Under the pieces are notes generated by a model. The model had not been told where the DNA came from. It made no database searches and saw only the letters and a program-made list of their open reading frames with translations. Shown here piece after piece: positions 46,973 through 59,835 of a stretch of DNA of 64,000 nucleotides (position 1 is the stretch's first letter; each line of letters starts with the position of its first letter). Origin of the DNA: Trichoplusia ni (Eukaryota > Arthropoda > Insecta > Lepidoptera > Noctuidae); the NCBI RefSeq assembly GCF_003590095.1, contig NC_039488.1, positions 7,936,001-8,000,000 of the forward strand, given 5' to 3'. The position numbers and the translations under genes were made by a program.

Positions 46973-47813
46973 GTTAATTCAGTGGAAATCGATTTTTGGT
47001 AACGAAATGTGTTTGGGTAAGTGTGAGTCTATGCTCGCCATTGTAAGGGTCCTGTACAAAAAACTGTTTATTTTAAAACCTACATTTGAATGGTTTTTTT
47101 TGTAGGTAAAAAATATTCAAGATGAAGAGTTTTTTGTATCTAATAACTTTTGTGAGGCTTATTCATAATTTTATTATTTATTTAATAATGGTTTATTCAT
47201 GATTTTCGGTTGGGTCTGAAACTAGTCGGGCGATTTTAATTAATACGCGTGAATCTTTATTAAGTGAATGAAAAGTAGTTTATATTAAAATGTAAATTAT
47301 TTCGTATATTGGCTCAAATTTGAATTATTTTATACCATGACAACAAGCTCAAAAAATGATAAAAACAGTATTTGAAAGTTGTTAATAGTTATTTTTTATT
47401 CCTTTAGTTGATAAGTTTGCACGTTTTTGTAATATTTTTTTATTAATATTTCTTTTTATTGTTCTTTGCAGTGTTTAAGTTTTTTTTAATTTTTCGATTT
47501 TGTTTTTGATTCTAAAACATCAGTTTCTATTTCAAACCTTAGTTTAGCTTTAGCAAAATATATTCTATATATATACGTAAAAGCTAGAATAAAAGATAAT
47601 ATACTATTTTTTTCTCATGATAACAACAAAAAAACCCTTAATTATTTAAATAACAAAAAAATAGAACAAGAATTTGAAATCGAATTTATAATTGTAATAA
47701 GTTGATTTTAATGTGCTTTCAATCTTATTACCCGACTACAATAAAAAGAAGGATAATAAAAATAAAACATTTTTAATTAAGTCTGTTTTCAGTTATTTAT
47801 AAAACTACAATAA
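46973..47813 (+). other. Probable 3' UTR of the SID-1-like gene
   Basis: AT-rich sequence after the TAA, with a family D fragment at 47190-47255. Clustered AATAAA signals at 47740-47745, 47755-47760 and 47761-47766 make a plausible polyadenylation region, just before the MITE at 47814. Confidence 0.45.
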
Positions 47814-48122
47814 TAGGGATGATGACTGGGTATAAAAAGAAAAAAATCTCATTAGTCCCTCAGTTAGATAATTGAAAAGTATGAGACAGGTATTTTTTCC
47901 TTTTTTAGGAAATCTAGAATTGACAAAGATTAACTGCTTTAAAGTTTAGGAGAGGGGGCTTGTGACGTAACGATAGAGTAAAATTTATACTCAATCGTGA
48001 CTTCACGCGTAAGTTTCATTCACTGTAATTTGGTCAATTTATGTTTGCGGGACAAATTAAAAAATACGTATCAATTATTATACAAAAAACGGGCACTGCA
48101 AAAAAAATTGGCATCATCCCTA
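47814..48122 (+). mobile_element. MITE family F, copy 3
   Basis: TAGGGATGATGAC to CATCATCCCTA, same body as at 38160 and 62534. It lies just past the candidate 3' end of the SID-1-like gene. Confidence 0.9.
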
Positions 48123-48814
48123 TTACTATTGGTGCGTATATATTATTTCGAAAGAATAAGTGTTTGTTTGAGAACAATAATTGAAAATATATTTTTGTTC
48201 AAATTGATAATAGATCAAACATGTATCTTTTGTTTGAATTCAGTGTTATTTTTACAATATTTTGTTGGAATATTTCAATTTTAAACTACATTAAACGGTA
48301 TGTATCAAAAACCCTGTCCGATCAATTAAGAAATATAAGTGTAGTGTAAAAACATTATGTACTTGTGATTATTTTTTTCCTTAGCTGAAACCGGTTGGAC
48401 TGGTAGCCGACCCCAACATAGTTGGGAAAATCCTAGGCCGATGATGACTTGTGATTATTTTTTTACTAGCCCACTTTTTCCCACTGCTGGGCTCTCCAAA
48501 TCCTTCCACGGTTCCCTGTTCTGAGCCACATTTGTGGGCAATCTATCTATCCCTGATCTATCCCAATCTATCCCTGATCAATTTATCTAATTTTAAATAA
48601 TATCGTACAGGTTAACTATGAAAACTTCTAGATTATAACAACTAAGTAACTACCTAAAATTGAGTGTTTTTAATTTAGGTTTATTACCCAAAATTCTGGC
48701 TAAAATTTCTCCTTAAATTCTTTGCTGAAGAAATATATTTCGATTTCACATAGTTTTTTTTTCAAAATTTTCTTTAGAGCGTCTAACAAGTCACTTAAAT
48801 GTCCTTATATGTCA

Positions 48815-49062
48815 CTAGCTGTTGCCCGCGACTTCGTCCCCGTGGGTAGAAGATATGTTTTGATTTATACCTGCCCTGTCTTTTTCCACATTTTCCATTG
48901 TATCTTCGCTCCTATTTGTCGTAGCGTGATGATTTATAGCCTAAAGCCTTCCTCGATTAATGGTCTATTCAAAACAAAAAGAATGTTTCAATTTGATCCA
49001 GTAGTTCCTGAGATTAGCGCGTTCAAACAAACAAACTCTTCAGCTTTATATATTAGTATAGA
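48815..49062 (-). mobile_element. Helitron-like non-autonomous element
   Basis: CTAG at 48815-48818 with 'gttgcccgcgacttcgtcccc' marks the 3' end on the minus strand. The 5' TC is near 49062 (tctatactaatatataaag in inverted sense). The 126-codon plus-strand frame through it is a shadow of the repeat. Confidence 0.7.
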
Positions 49063-49223
49063 TATAGATTCAAGGATCGGACAGGGTTTTTATACATACT
49101 GAAAATAAATATATCGCACGGTGTGATCTTAAATTGAATTTTAATCTCGTTTTTCTAGTCGAGATAGAATAGTATTAAAAACAACTAATTATTTAAATAA
49201 TCCATAGATAATTAAAAAGGGCA

Positions 49224-49460
49224 GGGCCCCAATTCTGCTATTTAAAATGGCCGATGAATTAATGAAAATTGGCTTAAAATGACATTTTTTGTATTTTTTC
49301 CTGCAAAATAATTGGAAATTCAGGATGGTACACCCAAGGTCAATACAATTAAGTTCCAATTATTGTATTGGAAAAATGCTTAAGAGAATCGGAATAATTT
49401 CAAATTTAATCCAATTGCCATTCATTCATCGGCCATTGTAGAATAGTAGAATCGGGGCCC
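49224..49460. mobile_element. MITE family H, complete, ggggccc ends
   Basis: Imperfect inverted ends of about 40 bp: 'gggccccaattctgctattt...aatggccgatgaatt' on the left; the right, inverted, reads 'gggccccgattctactattc...aatggccgatgaatg'. The body is about 150 bp. Partial copies lie at 12815-12912, 44440-44480 and about 51775-51845. Confidence 0.8.
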
Positions 49461-49639
49461 GGGTCTATGGGTATATGTCATAAATAAATATAGTCTATAC
49501 ACTGCAATAAATAAAAAGACAAATTTTAAAATAAATAATTATACCGTATTAGTGATAAATTGTTTTAATTATTATAAAGATATAAGCTTAAAACACGCCT
49601 TAGTAGATTTAAACTGTTGGGTTCAAATCGATTATTTAT

Positions 49640-49875
49640 TAGATGGCAAAGTGGCTGGTGGACTTGACTGCTATACCGGAGGTCTCGAGTTCAATTCTCA
49701 CCCATGGCAAATGTTTGTGTGATGAGCACGATCATTTTTTCTCTGTCTGGGTGTTTTTTATCTATAACATGTATGTATTGAGAAATACATAAGTATGTTT
49801 ATCACTTGTCTAGTACTCATAATACAAGCTCTGCTTAGTTTGAGACTAGATGGCGTTGTATTTAAGTTGTTTAAA
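49640..49875 (+). mobile_element. tRNA-derived SINE family C
   Basis: 'ctgctataccggaggtctcg', 'gagttcaattctcacccat', 'tgtttgtgtgatgagcacg' and 'gagactagatggcgttgta' in order. The B box has one change from consensus. Confidence 0.7.
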
Positions 49876-50277
49876 ATTAAATTAAATATTTTTAACAATA
49901 TATTAAAACACTTAACTTATATATTTTATTTTCTAATAATTAATTATTATAATATTATTTAATTGATAATTTATAAAATCTTGATAAATAGTCGATTGAA
50001 CCCAATTTAGTGAACACCAAAGCTTAAAAAATAATTTGAATCAATTAGTGAAACGAGGTGCTATGAAATTGTTAACAAATTCTTGCTTGTATGCTTGTTC
50101 ACGTGTGTGTTATATACAGAGGGTCAGGTGCGACTACTGCTTGTGTCCATTGTGATTCAAATGAGAATAGGATCGACTGCGACATATTGTGACGTCATAG
50201 CTGTCAATTCTTACCACTAGAGTGAGCAAAGCAAGTTTTTTTTTATTTAAATGTATTTATTGGAGTGAAAAATTAAT

Positions 50278-50408
50278 TGATCAGAATCGATTTTTCAATC
50301 GTCAGTTAACTTCTATCTGAGGAATAAATATGGGTTTGTCATATTTTCTACACAAACATATTCGTCAGATAAAAGTTATCTGGCGATTGAAAAATCATCC
50401 CTTTGATC
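50278..50408. mobile_element. Small MITE family K, copy 2
   Basis: The ends 'gatcagaatcgatttttcaa' and 'ttgaaaaatcatccctttgatc' are inverted repeats. The interior 'tctgaggaataaatatggg' matches family K. Confidence 0.7.
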
Positions 50409-50938
50409 ATTTATTCAATGTTTTTATTTAAATTTGACATAACACTAATATTGATTTAAAAATAAGTTTTTTTTATCAAACTTTACTTTTTAAGTGACAT
50501 TTGACAGATAGAGGTTATCGACAATCCTATTCTTATTTGCATCGCTTTGTAACTGCTGTTGAAGACAAGGGTCGTCTATGTAGAACATTATAGACGAATA
50601 CAGTATAAAATATGTCCTTCCTTAAATAAACCACTCTGTAATAATATGTTTGATTGTGTGAAATGCAAATATAATGTAGCAAATATTAGTATTTAAATAT
50701 GTAAATATAGTTAGATTCATCTATCTTTACCTTTTGAATAATAAAAACACATCGTTTTTACTTGAAAAGCACTTATTCTCGTGATACTGTTAACTTAAAT
50801 AGGGGTTAAATACATTGTCTTAATACCTTACCAAATTAAAATATCGCGATATAATATACATATGTATACTATGTACTGTAAATTATCTCCAGATAATGGT
50901 TTATGTAATTTTGATTCTGACTTCTAAAGGTACTATTG

Positions 50939-51293
50939 GAGGAGCTCGTGGCTAAGCTATAACCGCAGAAGTGAAACGATCACAGGTTAAGCTATACTTG
51001 ACGCGGTTGGTCCTTAGATGGGTGACCATCTTTGTCATAATGAGTTCCTCCGTGTTTCGGAAGGTACGTTAAACTGTGGATCCCGGCTGTTATTCTTACA
51101 ACTTTGACAGTCGTTACAGGTAGTCAGAACCTTGAAAAGTCTGACAACCAGTCTAACCAAGGGGTATCGTGTCGCCCAGGTGGGTTGAGGAGGTCAGATA
51201 GGCAGTCGCTCCTTGTAAAACACTGGTACTTGGCTGAAACCGGTTAGACTGGTAGCCGACCCCGACATAGTTGGGAAAAGGCTAGGCCGATTA
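50939..51293 (-). repeat. Family A repeat, near full length, inverted
   Basis: It runs from 'ggagctcgtggctaagctata' to 'gacatagttgggaaaaggcta', the exact inverse of the copy at 34598-34950. Confidence 0.85.
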
Positions 51294-51376
51294 TAAAGGT
51301 ACTATTGAACGGAACCAAAAGCGAGTATCATAGCCTTCATATGACAAAATCTAATAATATAAATTTGTTTAGTCTG

Positions 51377-51617
51377 TCAGACAGATTTCTAAAAAATGTA
51401 TGTATTTTTGATTTCATCACATTATTAAAAAGTAAGAAAGATTAAAAGCACTAATGATGATGAAATGTATGGTAGTGGAGGCTAGTGACGTCACTTGCTA
51501 GTAAAGCGTACTGGTAAGTGACGTCACACGAGATTTTAAATCACTGTACTATTAATTTTTGATTACGAGATAAGAGAAAAGAAATCCGTATTCAATATTT
51601 TTTGGAAATCTGTCTGA
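51377..51617. mobile_element. MITE family G, copy 2
   Basis: 'tcagacagatttctaaaaaat' on the left and 'ttttttggaaatctgtctga' on the right. The interior shares 'aaaaagtaagaaagattaaa' and 'ctggtaagtgacgtcacacg' with 13282-13529. Confidence 0.8.
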
Positions 51618-52858
51618 AGATAGAGATTTTTTTGATCAATACTCTATTATATTCTAATATTTTTAACAGTCATTTAAATAGTTATGACGCAACTTATTGG
51701 TTTCCCATCTCGAGTCGCGTAACACTCAAATTCAATGCAAAGAATCTTCTATGAAAGTGTTCGCAAAATATAAGGGCGTTGTTTAAGTTTAAGAGAATTT
51801 CCATTAATTCGTCGGTAATTGTAAACAGCAGAATTAGGGCCCAGTGTTATCAATATTGTTAGCTGTCGATCTAACGTCGTTCCAAATAGTGCCACTGCAC
51901 GAATTGGCGCTAGTGGCGGGTTGTAGATCACCAACTCGATTCCATCGGGTCTTAATTAACAGTACATGTGTATAATAAGCCTTTGAAGACCTTGATTCAA
52001 TAGTGTTACCCTTTTAAATGTTCAAATTTTCAACTTTCCGCTGTCTTTCATAGTTTCTTTGATAGGAAATTAAAAATTGTAAAATGTCATAAACATTGTT
52101 GAGAATGTTCGATGTTTTGATGATGGGGTGAGAGATTTTATTTAAAATTAGATTTTTAATGTATTTTTTTTTTACTTTTTATATTTTAGGTTTTTTATTT
52201 CCTTTTTTTTAGTTTGACTGTAACGCTCATAGATAAGATTTTCTGAACAACATTGGAATGTGGAGGCACCTTCAATAATATTACTTTAAAGAGCCTTATT
52301 ATGAAAGAAAAACATTGATTGATTTTATTTCTATTATTTTTAATACGCAGAGACCGTGTATCGGATAATATTTGCAATGGAATACTAATAATACAATGAA
52401 AATATTCAAACCTCAGACGAGATTCGAATTTGCGACTTCAAGCTTCAGTCACTTTATTAAATAAGCTATTGGGTCAATGACGAAGGATTTGTCACGAATT
52501 ATACACAGGTTTTAATTCCGTCTAAGGTCTGAATTTTTCCATTGTATTTATATGAGTATTTAATAGCAATCATTTGATTTTATTTTTTATATATATTGTT
52601 AACTTGTTGAGTATTTTAATTGTACTGTATTTAAACTCTCGTGTCGCCATTTTGAAAAGTTGATTAGATCAAAGTTTTAAGACTGTTTGTCATTTCTCTA
52701 GTGTATAGTACTGTACAGTTTGAGATGTAAATAAAGATTGCTTTTGTAAATTTGAGTTTTATTTATGAATTTACCTTAGACCTTGTCTGCTTAAATAGAG
52801 GTCGTGGGTTCAATTCCCATCGTTGACCAATATTTTTGTGGTGAGCATTAGGTGTTTA

Positions 52859-53245
52859 TACACGGTGATTTTTTAGTCGTCTTACAAAAGCAGCCCAGTT
52901 CATGTACCCGACGTAAAATACCCCTAGGCGCGATTATTATTTTTTTATCATCAAGTAAGATAATAAGTACGAAGAAAAATTAAACAAGATAAATCTGAAA
53001 TATACTCTTAAAAATGATAAAAACGCCGCCGCCCGCGCCCCTGGCCATTGTTACAAGGCTCGGACCGCGCTCGCAACAGAGCTGTGTTTCTAAAAAACTA
53101 CGAATTGCATCATAATATTGAATAAAAATTGCATTTTAAATTTATTAAAATCTCATAAATACCTATTTTTTTATCATGAACGTGTTCTAGTCATTGGATA
53201 CATGAACTGGGCTGCTTTTGTAAGACGACTAAAAATCACGGTGTA
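52859..53245. mobile_element. MITE with about 48-bp terminal inverted repeats, TA ends
   Basis: The left end 'tacacggtgattttttagtcg', continuing 'tcttacaaaagcagcccagtt', is matched inverted at 53197-53245. TA lies at both edges. A GC-rich block (about 53025-53075: 'cgccgccgcccgcgcccctgg') sits in the interior. It is about 387 bp with no coding potential. Confidence 0.85.
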
Positions 53246-54924
53246 TGTATTTATGAATATTGGTTAGTTTGCATAGTGCTAGTAGTAACAATGCCAAATC
53301 GAAAGCCTGCAGCTGTCTGGTGTCTACAGACAGTACCCGTCTTAGCTGTGTTCGGCAATTATTACACGCTGTCTCCAAACTATGTATAAATACTTTCAAA
53401 ATAAAACAAAATTCGTTCAGCAATACTTTTTATTTCATCATAACCTACATCTCTACAAGCTGAAATTAAATATTTTACACAATTGTAAATACAAGTTGCC
53501 TCTCGTCCGGTCAGCTCTCATAAGTGGAATCGCTTAAAGCTCAGTTTTATAGTTAAACGGTTAACTTGCAACTTCGTTTGGTTCAAATGTTATACCAACC
53601 AAGGACCAATGGTTATTCAAGTAGATGATAGATTCTAAATGAAATGTTACCACTTAAGGATGCCATTAGTCTCTCTAATAGCAATTAATTTAAGCCGGAC
53701 TTAAAAAACATGACAACAATTGACAAATTAAGAAAACAAACTCAGTTCAGCCATTTTGAATTCCCCAAACCAAGTTGCCAGTTAACAAAAATACATTGTT
53801 TATTTTTTTTTGTTACAATTTTACATAATTTAATATTTATACCTTACTTAAACACTTGAGACTTAACATACTCGCGTCGCTTACATACGATTTAATTACA
53901 ATACATTTTGAAAGATATACAATTTGGCAAAGTCACAGTCGGATTGTGATATTATGAGAACTGTAATTACTATTTTAAACCGATTATACAAAGGTACCTC
54001 AGATGGGATTCGACCCTGCGACTCCTGAAGCCCTATCACAAGAGTTGCTTTACTAAGCTACTCTCTTAGCCATGTTGGTATCGGCTTCCAGTCTCACCGA
54101 CAGCTGAGCCCCGTATGTTACCTCGCGACTGTCTATCTGACAACACAACACATGTTACTGTAACACAGTATCACATAGTGAGACTGCGAGTCAGAATTGA
54201 AACTGAATTCCAGCAATTTCCTTTATATTTTTTCACAATTTATCATTTTTAGAAGGTAGTTTAGTATTAAAATAGTAAAACAAATACAGTCCACATAATA
54301 ATTTGTATGAAATTGGAAGATATTATGACAACTATGAAAGTTAGGAATTGTTATTATAAATACAAGATTGTTTTGTAAAATATTATTGTAAAACTTATTT
54401 ATCAAATCATTTCAATTCTGTGTGATGCAATTCATTTTGCTCCGATTTTAATTAATTTAGTAATTAATCGGTCTTGAATATGCATATATTACTAATTTAT
54501 TTGTATGGAATACCATTATAAACATATTTAATATCGTACAGGTCGATTTAAGAACTTCCTTTAAATAGAAAAAAGACAAATATGTATAAACAAGATCGAT
54601 TAATTACATCATAATTATAATTTATAATTAACAAAAGCTTTTCTTTGAATATACATTATTATTGTCCGATTATAACGATCGAGTTTAAAACATATTAAAG
54701 TCATGTTGTGATAAAGAAGAATTAAAATCTGTACACGTAAGTATTGCGAAGGCACAGTCATAGCTACTCTTAAAAAATAAAAAATAACAGTTTTCCTTGG
54801 GCTGAGATCTTTTTAAGTTGCTTTAGACAAATAACGTAAGTTTATAAAGGAATCTCGTTAAAATTCTCGGCGTTTAATGACTTTAATGAGGCGGATTTAT
54901 GATACAGATTTCATAGTTAACGGT

Positions 54925-55030
54925 TTACTCAAACATTCGACTCGCCCGCCGCGTCAGCTCATGATTAAGGACTCCGGTTGGGTCCGAGACTAGTCGGGCG
55001 ATCCCGATAAATACGCGTGAGTAAACCGTT
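54925..55030. repeat. Dispersed repeat family D, best copy
   Basis: 'cgccgcgtcagctcatgatta', 'aggactccggttgggtccga', 'actagtcgggcgatcccga' and 'taaatacgcgtgagtaaacc' are in order without gaps. Confidence 0.75.
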
Positions 55031-56039
55031 GTTCAATCAATATTAAGTTTCATTTTACATTTGAGATTCTTTTAACATCATTTAATTTATTCTTTCTTTT
55101 ACAATTTGTTGGTAATTTCTTTAAAAAATGAAAATAAATTAAATTACCTCTAAATATGTTTTAAACTCGATCGCTCGACTTATAATGTGTTTCGATACAG
55201 GTTTATACATAAAAGCTCCCTGCCTATATTCTTTAGTAGAATTACGCGAATTTATCTCCTTAGTAGACCAAGAGACTTCATGAGAAAGAAATGTTTAGAT
55301 TTCAATTTTGATGTTTGTACAAATATTATTGATATTATATCATGTAGAAATTATAAGACAGGTCTGTAGTAGTCCCACTGTTGGGCAATTTTATAGAATA
55401 TGAACGAGATTCACCCGTTTGCTCGCGCGTGGGCATACGATTTTAGTATCAACATCAAAAATGAATTTTAAACATTTTAATATTTGCAGATTCGTACAGA
55501 GATTTTTTAAGTTTACAAATTTCATTTAATAACTAGAAGAAGACAGTTTTGTATATTCATTCTAGATATTTATAATAGACTATTAAATTCAAATATGATC
55601 CAAATATTTCCATAGGGCTCCTATACTATTGAATAAATACTGCTTACAAAAATATAGTAATAAATGCATTTTTATTATTTATTCATTTTTTTTTTTCGTT
55701 ATGGCAACATAATATTTCTTTTTATGGCAATTTCGCTTTAACGGTTATTTATTTCGAAAATTAGTTGATAAAGTAACTTTTAAAGTTGAGTAATTTTAAC
55801 ACAATATTGATTTATACTTTTCACATGATTTTGGAATCAGATTGAGGAATAATTAATTAGATTAAGGCTAAGTCGTGCAAAGGGAATCTTGATAGTGGAT
55901 TATAATAGTCCCCAAGCACAATGATTTGACTAATATTGTTTACGTACGTCAAGTAAAACTTTAAATACCGAGATTCACGGGCATAGCCGCGAGCAATACC
56001 ATTAGTCAATACAATATTTCTATAGTAACTATCATGAGA

Positions 56040-56135
56040 ATGATTCATTATTAAATGACTCCGGTTGGGTCCGAAACTAGTCGAGCAATCTCGATAAATA
56101 CGCGTGAGTAAACCGTTGCATCATTTAATAATTAG
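56040..56135. repeat. Dispersed repeat family D
   Basis: 'gactccggttgggtccgaaac', 'tagtcgagcaatctcgata', 'cgcgtgagtaaaccgttgc', 'atcatttaataatta'. Confidence 0.7.
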
Positions 56136-56542
56136 ATACCACTCACAAATTATAAGTAAAAGAATTTCCAAAATTGGTTAAATAGATCCTGACATTGAGA
56201 CCCCCCAAACTCACAAACCTCTCTATGACATTAGTATAGACATTTTCAAAATAAACAACCGTTACGCTTCTGCCTGTGAAATTAATAAAAAAATGGCGCC
56301 TAATCTAATTGTTTATTCGTCTATATACCGAAGCGAGTCACAACGATTGTATCACTTTACATCTCAAATGGATAAGAATAATTATATCATTACAATTATA
56401 CAAGACTTTACACCCGGACTCACTCGAGGTTGATCAAGGTTAAGTCATTTCAACTCATTTTTGTTCACAGCGCCATCTGTGGGTGGCATTTGTAAATATA
56501 CAATGACGTTGTGTGATAAAACTTAAAAAAAACTTTAAACTG

Positions 56543-56710
56543 TGATTGAAGGTTTCACAAACATTCAAGTCACATGCACAAAGACACCCAGACTCAGGAC
56601 AAGCATTCGTGGATCACACAAATGCTTGTCCTAGACGGTAATCGAACCAGCGACACGCCGCGTACAGTGGATTTTGCATGTATACCCCTCGGCTATCCGT
56701 GCAGCTTCAT
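56543..56710 (-). mobile_element. tRNA-derived SINE family B
   Basis: Near-complete inverted copy: 'ggtttcacaaacattcaagtc', 'acacccagactcaggacaag', 'agacggtaatcgaaccagcg' (B box), 'cctcggctatccgtgcag' (A-box head). Confidence 0.8.
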
Positions 56711-57362
56711 AATAAATAAACAATCGCTGTCAATGACACACACATAGCGCTGCCAGACGAGTTGATCTATACAAGACTTTACACCCGGAATCACTCGCGA
56801 TTAAAACATTTTAATAGTATTTTTTAAATGTTTTGCTGATTATTTTGTTCATAAACTAAACAAAATTTTACTACATTATGAAGTAACAAAGTAATATCTC
56901 ACTTAATGAAACAGATCTTTGACAGTGTAGTTAAGTAACTAGCAAAAGCGTAGCAATAGAAAAATTATTGCCATCAAAATTATCGTACCTATTACGTATT
57001 AGAATTTAACTGAAATTCTAGCTTATTTCGTTCGATTGCTATGTTTTTACTATCACAAGATACTTAACCACTCTAGAATATTTACCGTTGATAATTTTCG
57101 CCTTTACCCGACTTTAACAAAAAAGGAGGGTTATGACACCTTCTTAATTAAAAAAGAGTATTTTTGTCGAGTTTCTGAACAAAATAATTAGAAAAATTTA
57201 AATTTAAAGGCGCCTTATGAAGCAAATTGTCATGTTTTCTTTATAAATGAGATTTTTCAACGACTTAGTTAAGTTAGAGTTTACAGTATAATATAATAAT
57301 ACTCGAAAGTTGATTTTTTTGAAGCGGTGAACATTCCATATTTATATTTTCTTGAACATATG

Positions 57363-57460
57363 GGATAACTTCATGAGAAGAGACCCGGTCCGCTTTAAAG
57401 GCGTACACGGGGACACAGGTCCAACATACAGAGGCCTTGTTGATAACTTTAATATTTATA
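57363..57460 (+). repeat. Unclassified repeat, copy 1
   Basis: 'gggataacttcatgagaagag', 'acccggtccgctttaaaggc', 'gtacacggggacacaggtcc', 'agaggccttgttgataac' recur with few changes at 63867-63962. The flanks differ, so it is a dispersed element of at least 95 bp. Confidence 0.75.
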
Positions 57461-58557
57461 TTAATCTTTCCAATGCCAAAATATCTATTAATTTAAATAG
57501 AAAAATTTCTCATTCACAATTAAAATTTTAAAATTTCTTGATCAGATTTAAAAATGAATATTTTAATTGTCGTCATTATAGATTTTTTAATTATCCAAAC
57601 AATTCTTAATTTCTCACAATTATAAACACAACCTATTAGACATTCAAAATCATTATAAGAGGGTAGTTTTAATAAAACAAGCACCCAAATAACAACCTAC
57701 CCACATTTAAATCTTCACCGCTTCAAAAACAACTAAAAAAATTGTGATGTTTAACCAAAACTATAATAATATACATTATAACTGACAATAAATAATAAAC
57801 AAACAGTTGACTTATTATTATTATTATTAAATATTCTTATAATACAGTCTTTATAATTAAAATTAAGAGATTTTTGTTATTATAGACATTGGCGAATTGT
57901 TTTTAAACAACTTATAAACTCCACACCGACAAAAATATTATCTTAAGGGATGTTGATAGATCCCAAGTACACCAACATTTTGATAGTGATATTAAATAAT
58001 TTAATTGTTTTAACAATATTTTATTATATTTAATTTTATTAATTATATTTGATTCTTGTAAGGGATAAATGACAGCTATTTAGAGTCAAATGAAAGAGGA
58101 ATCATTGAAATCGATTGATTCCACCCGAAGTTGTGAGGAATTGAGGATATTCTCCATTTTGAAATCGGTTAATAATTGTCACTATCGCAAGTTATATAAA
58201 TACGTAATATCGGTTATTTGTTATTTAAACAATAATAACATCTGCCTTTGTCTATATTATGAGTATATAACAACATTAATTATAAGACTGCATTTAAAAA
58301 ATATATTAATATAAAAACTTAATTATATATTTTCACAATAAAATGAGTTTCATTTCGTTAATATAAGTTAACAATAGAATGGCGTTTGCGATTAAACTTT
58401 GTAACGATGAAAGCAACTGTCAAATATTGCCAACTTAAAAAAAAACCAATGTTACCAGTTTACAAAATTCAAATTGTGTGAATTATTTACTTTGCTAATT
58501 AATTGAAGTGACAACTATATATAATATGCAACTCCCTCAGTAAGAAATTTAATCTTT

Positions 58558-58732
58558 GTGGCGCGGTGTGTTTCACAAACATACAAGCCACATGCACAAA
58601 GACACCCAGACTCAGGACAAGCATTCGTGGATCACACAAATGCTTGTCCTACGAGATCGAACACGCGACACGACGTGCACAGTGGGTTTGGCGTGGTGAC
58701 CTCAACCACTCGGCTATCCGTGCAGTCCTATA
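58558..58732 (-). mobile_element. tRNA-derived SINE family B, near complete
   Basis: 'gtggcgcggtgtgtttcacaa', 'acacccagactcaggacaag', 'cctacgagatcgaacacgcg', 'gtgacctcaaccactcggct', 'atccgtgcag'. Read on the minus strand it has a tRNA-like head with A box (tagccgagtggttgagg) and B box. The overlapping 125-codon frame is not a gene. Confidence 0.8.
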
Positions 58733-59660
58733 TAGTCGACTAAATTACGAGTTGTCTGTCCGTGTTGGTAATATTAGTATAACTGTTAACATCGTTACAA
58801 ATTTTAATCATACAATGGTGAACTTATTACGTACTGGTATTAACCTGTGTTTGGATGAGATTTCTGCTCAAATATCGCTGTCATATCGCGAATGTTGTAT
58901 GAGGGGGAGACTTTCTCCTTTCTGTGGGGGGAAAAATATATGATTAATGTAATAAGTGTGTATGTCTTTGTTTAAAAAAATAAACTTTCTTTCTATGCTG
59001 AACAAAAAGAATAATTGACTGATTTGGTTAACTGTTTTTGATTTGAAGTTTTTCGCGGTTGGATTGACAGTTAAAATGTATTGTCCATTTCACAAATTGC
59101 GGATGATGCACATTTAATGTGAACGCATGTTAATAATTAAACTTTCTTTCATTCTTTCCTTGAAAAAACTAATTGAAAAAGTTCCTTAATAAAATTAATA
59201 ATTTTTATATACAAAAATAATTTAAGTGAAAAGAAAAATAGCTTCGTTGTAATTCAAATTTTGAGCGAAATTATTGTTAATGTTTTAAAATGATGAAAGC
59301 CAATTGCACATCGAAAAACAAAACAAAATATAGAACAATACTTAGGTCACTTGAATGTATCTTGTTCATGTTTTTAACGACTTTTAGACTATATATTTAA
59401 TTAAAAAATCTACATTTAGCTTGCACGAAAAGACAAAATAGATAAATATCAAAATCTTACAAAATTTACGATATAAAAATACATTCAAGTCACCGTATGT
59501 GAAAAGATGAATACTTAGAAATTGCTTTTTGTTTTAGTATAAATACATTTAGTGTCAGTTTCAGCAGATTTAACATACTATGTCTGACTGTTTCCTTAAA
59601 TCAATCGACTATACATTTAATTTAAACGCTCATTTATAAGATGCGACAAATATACTCAAA

Positions 59661-59731
59661 TTGCAATACATTGCTGAGTTACGCAGCTCTGGTTGCCAAA
59701 ATGACGTATCAAAACCAGCAATGTATTGCAA
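59661..59731. repeat. Inverted repeat, 16-bp perfect arms
   Basis: The arms ttgcaatacattgctg (59661-59676) and cagcaatgtattgcaa (59716-59731) are exact reverse complements 39 nt apart. They lie about 100 nt beyond the 5' splice site of the supervillin-like exon. Confidence 0.9.
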
Positions 59732-59835
59732 AACACACTTTATACCCAAAATAAGGTCGAAAATAGATTATATCTATCTCAGCGAAGCAATTTCTAAGCT
59801 AATTGGTTTAATATTAAGCGTATATACACACTCAC

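Larger units (their letters stand above)
48123..59835. other. Gene-poor, repeat-rich interval
   Basis: I searched this stretch on both strands for exons, in particular for downstream exons of the minus-strand supervillin-like gene, and found none I can support. It holds the separately listed MITEs, SINEs and Helitron-like copies. Other pieces: a family A scrap (48384-48446, minus); a LINE-tail-like 'cccactgctgggctctcc' near 48480; a repeat at 54066-54200 with 'gtatcggcttccagtctcacc'; and long AT-only stretches. Short open frames (47997-48284, 53229-53463, 55187-55369, 58090-58314) show no recognisable protein. Confidence 0.5.

Noticed and set aside
48722..49102. 126-codon plus-strand frame
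   Set aside because: It covers an inverted copy of the same Helitron-like repeat; no protein similarity is recognised.
58566..58943. 125-codon plus-strand frame
   Set aside because: It starts in a tRNA-derived SINE, antisense to it, and runs into AT-rich DNA.
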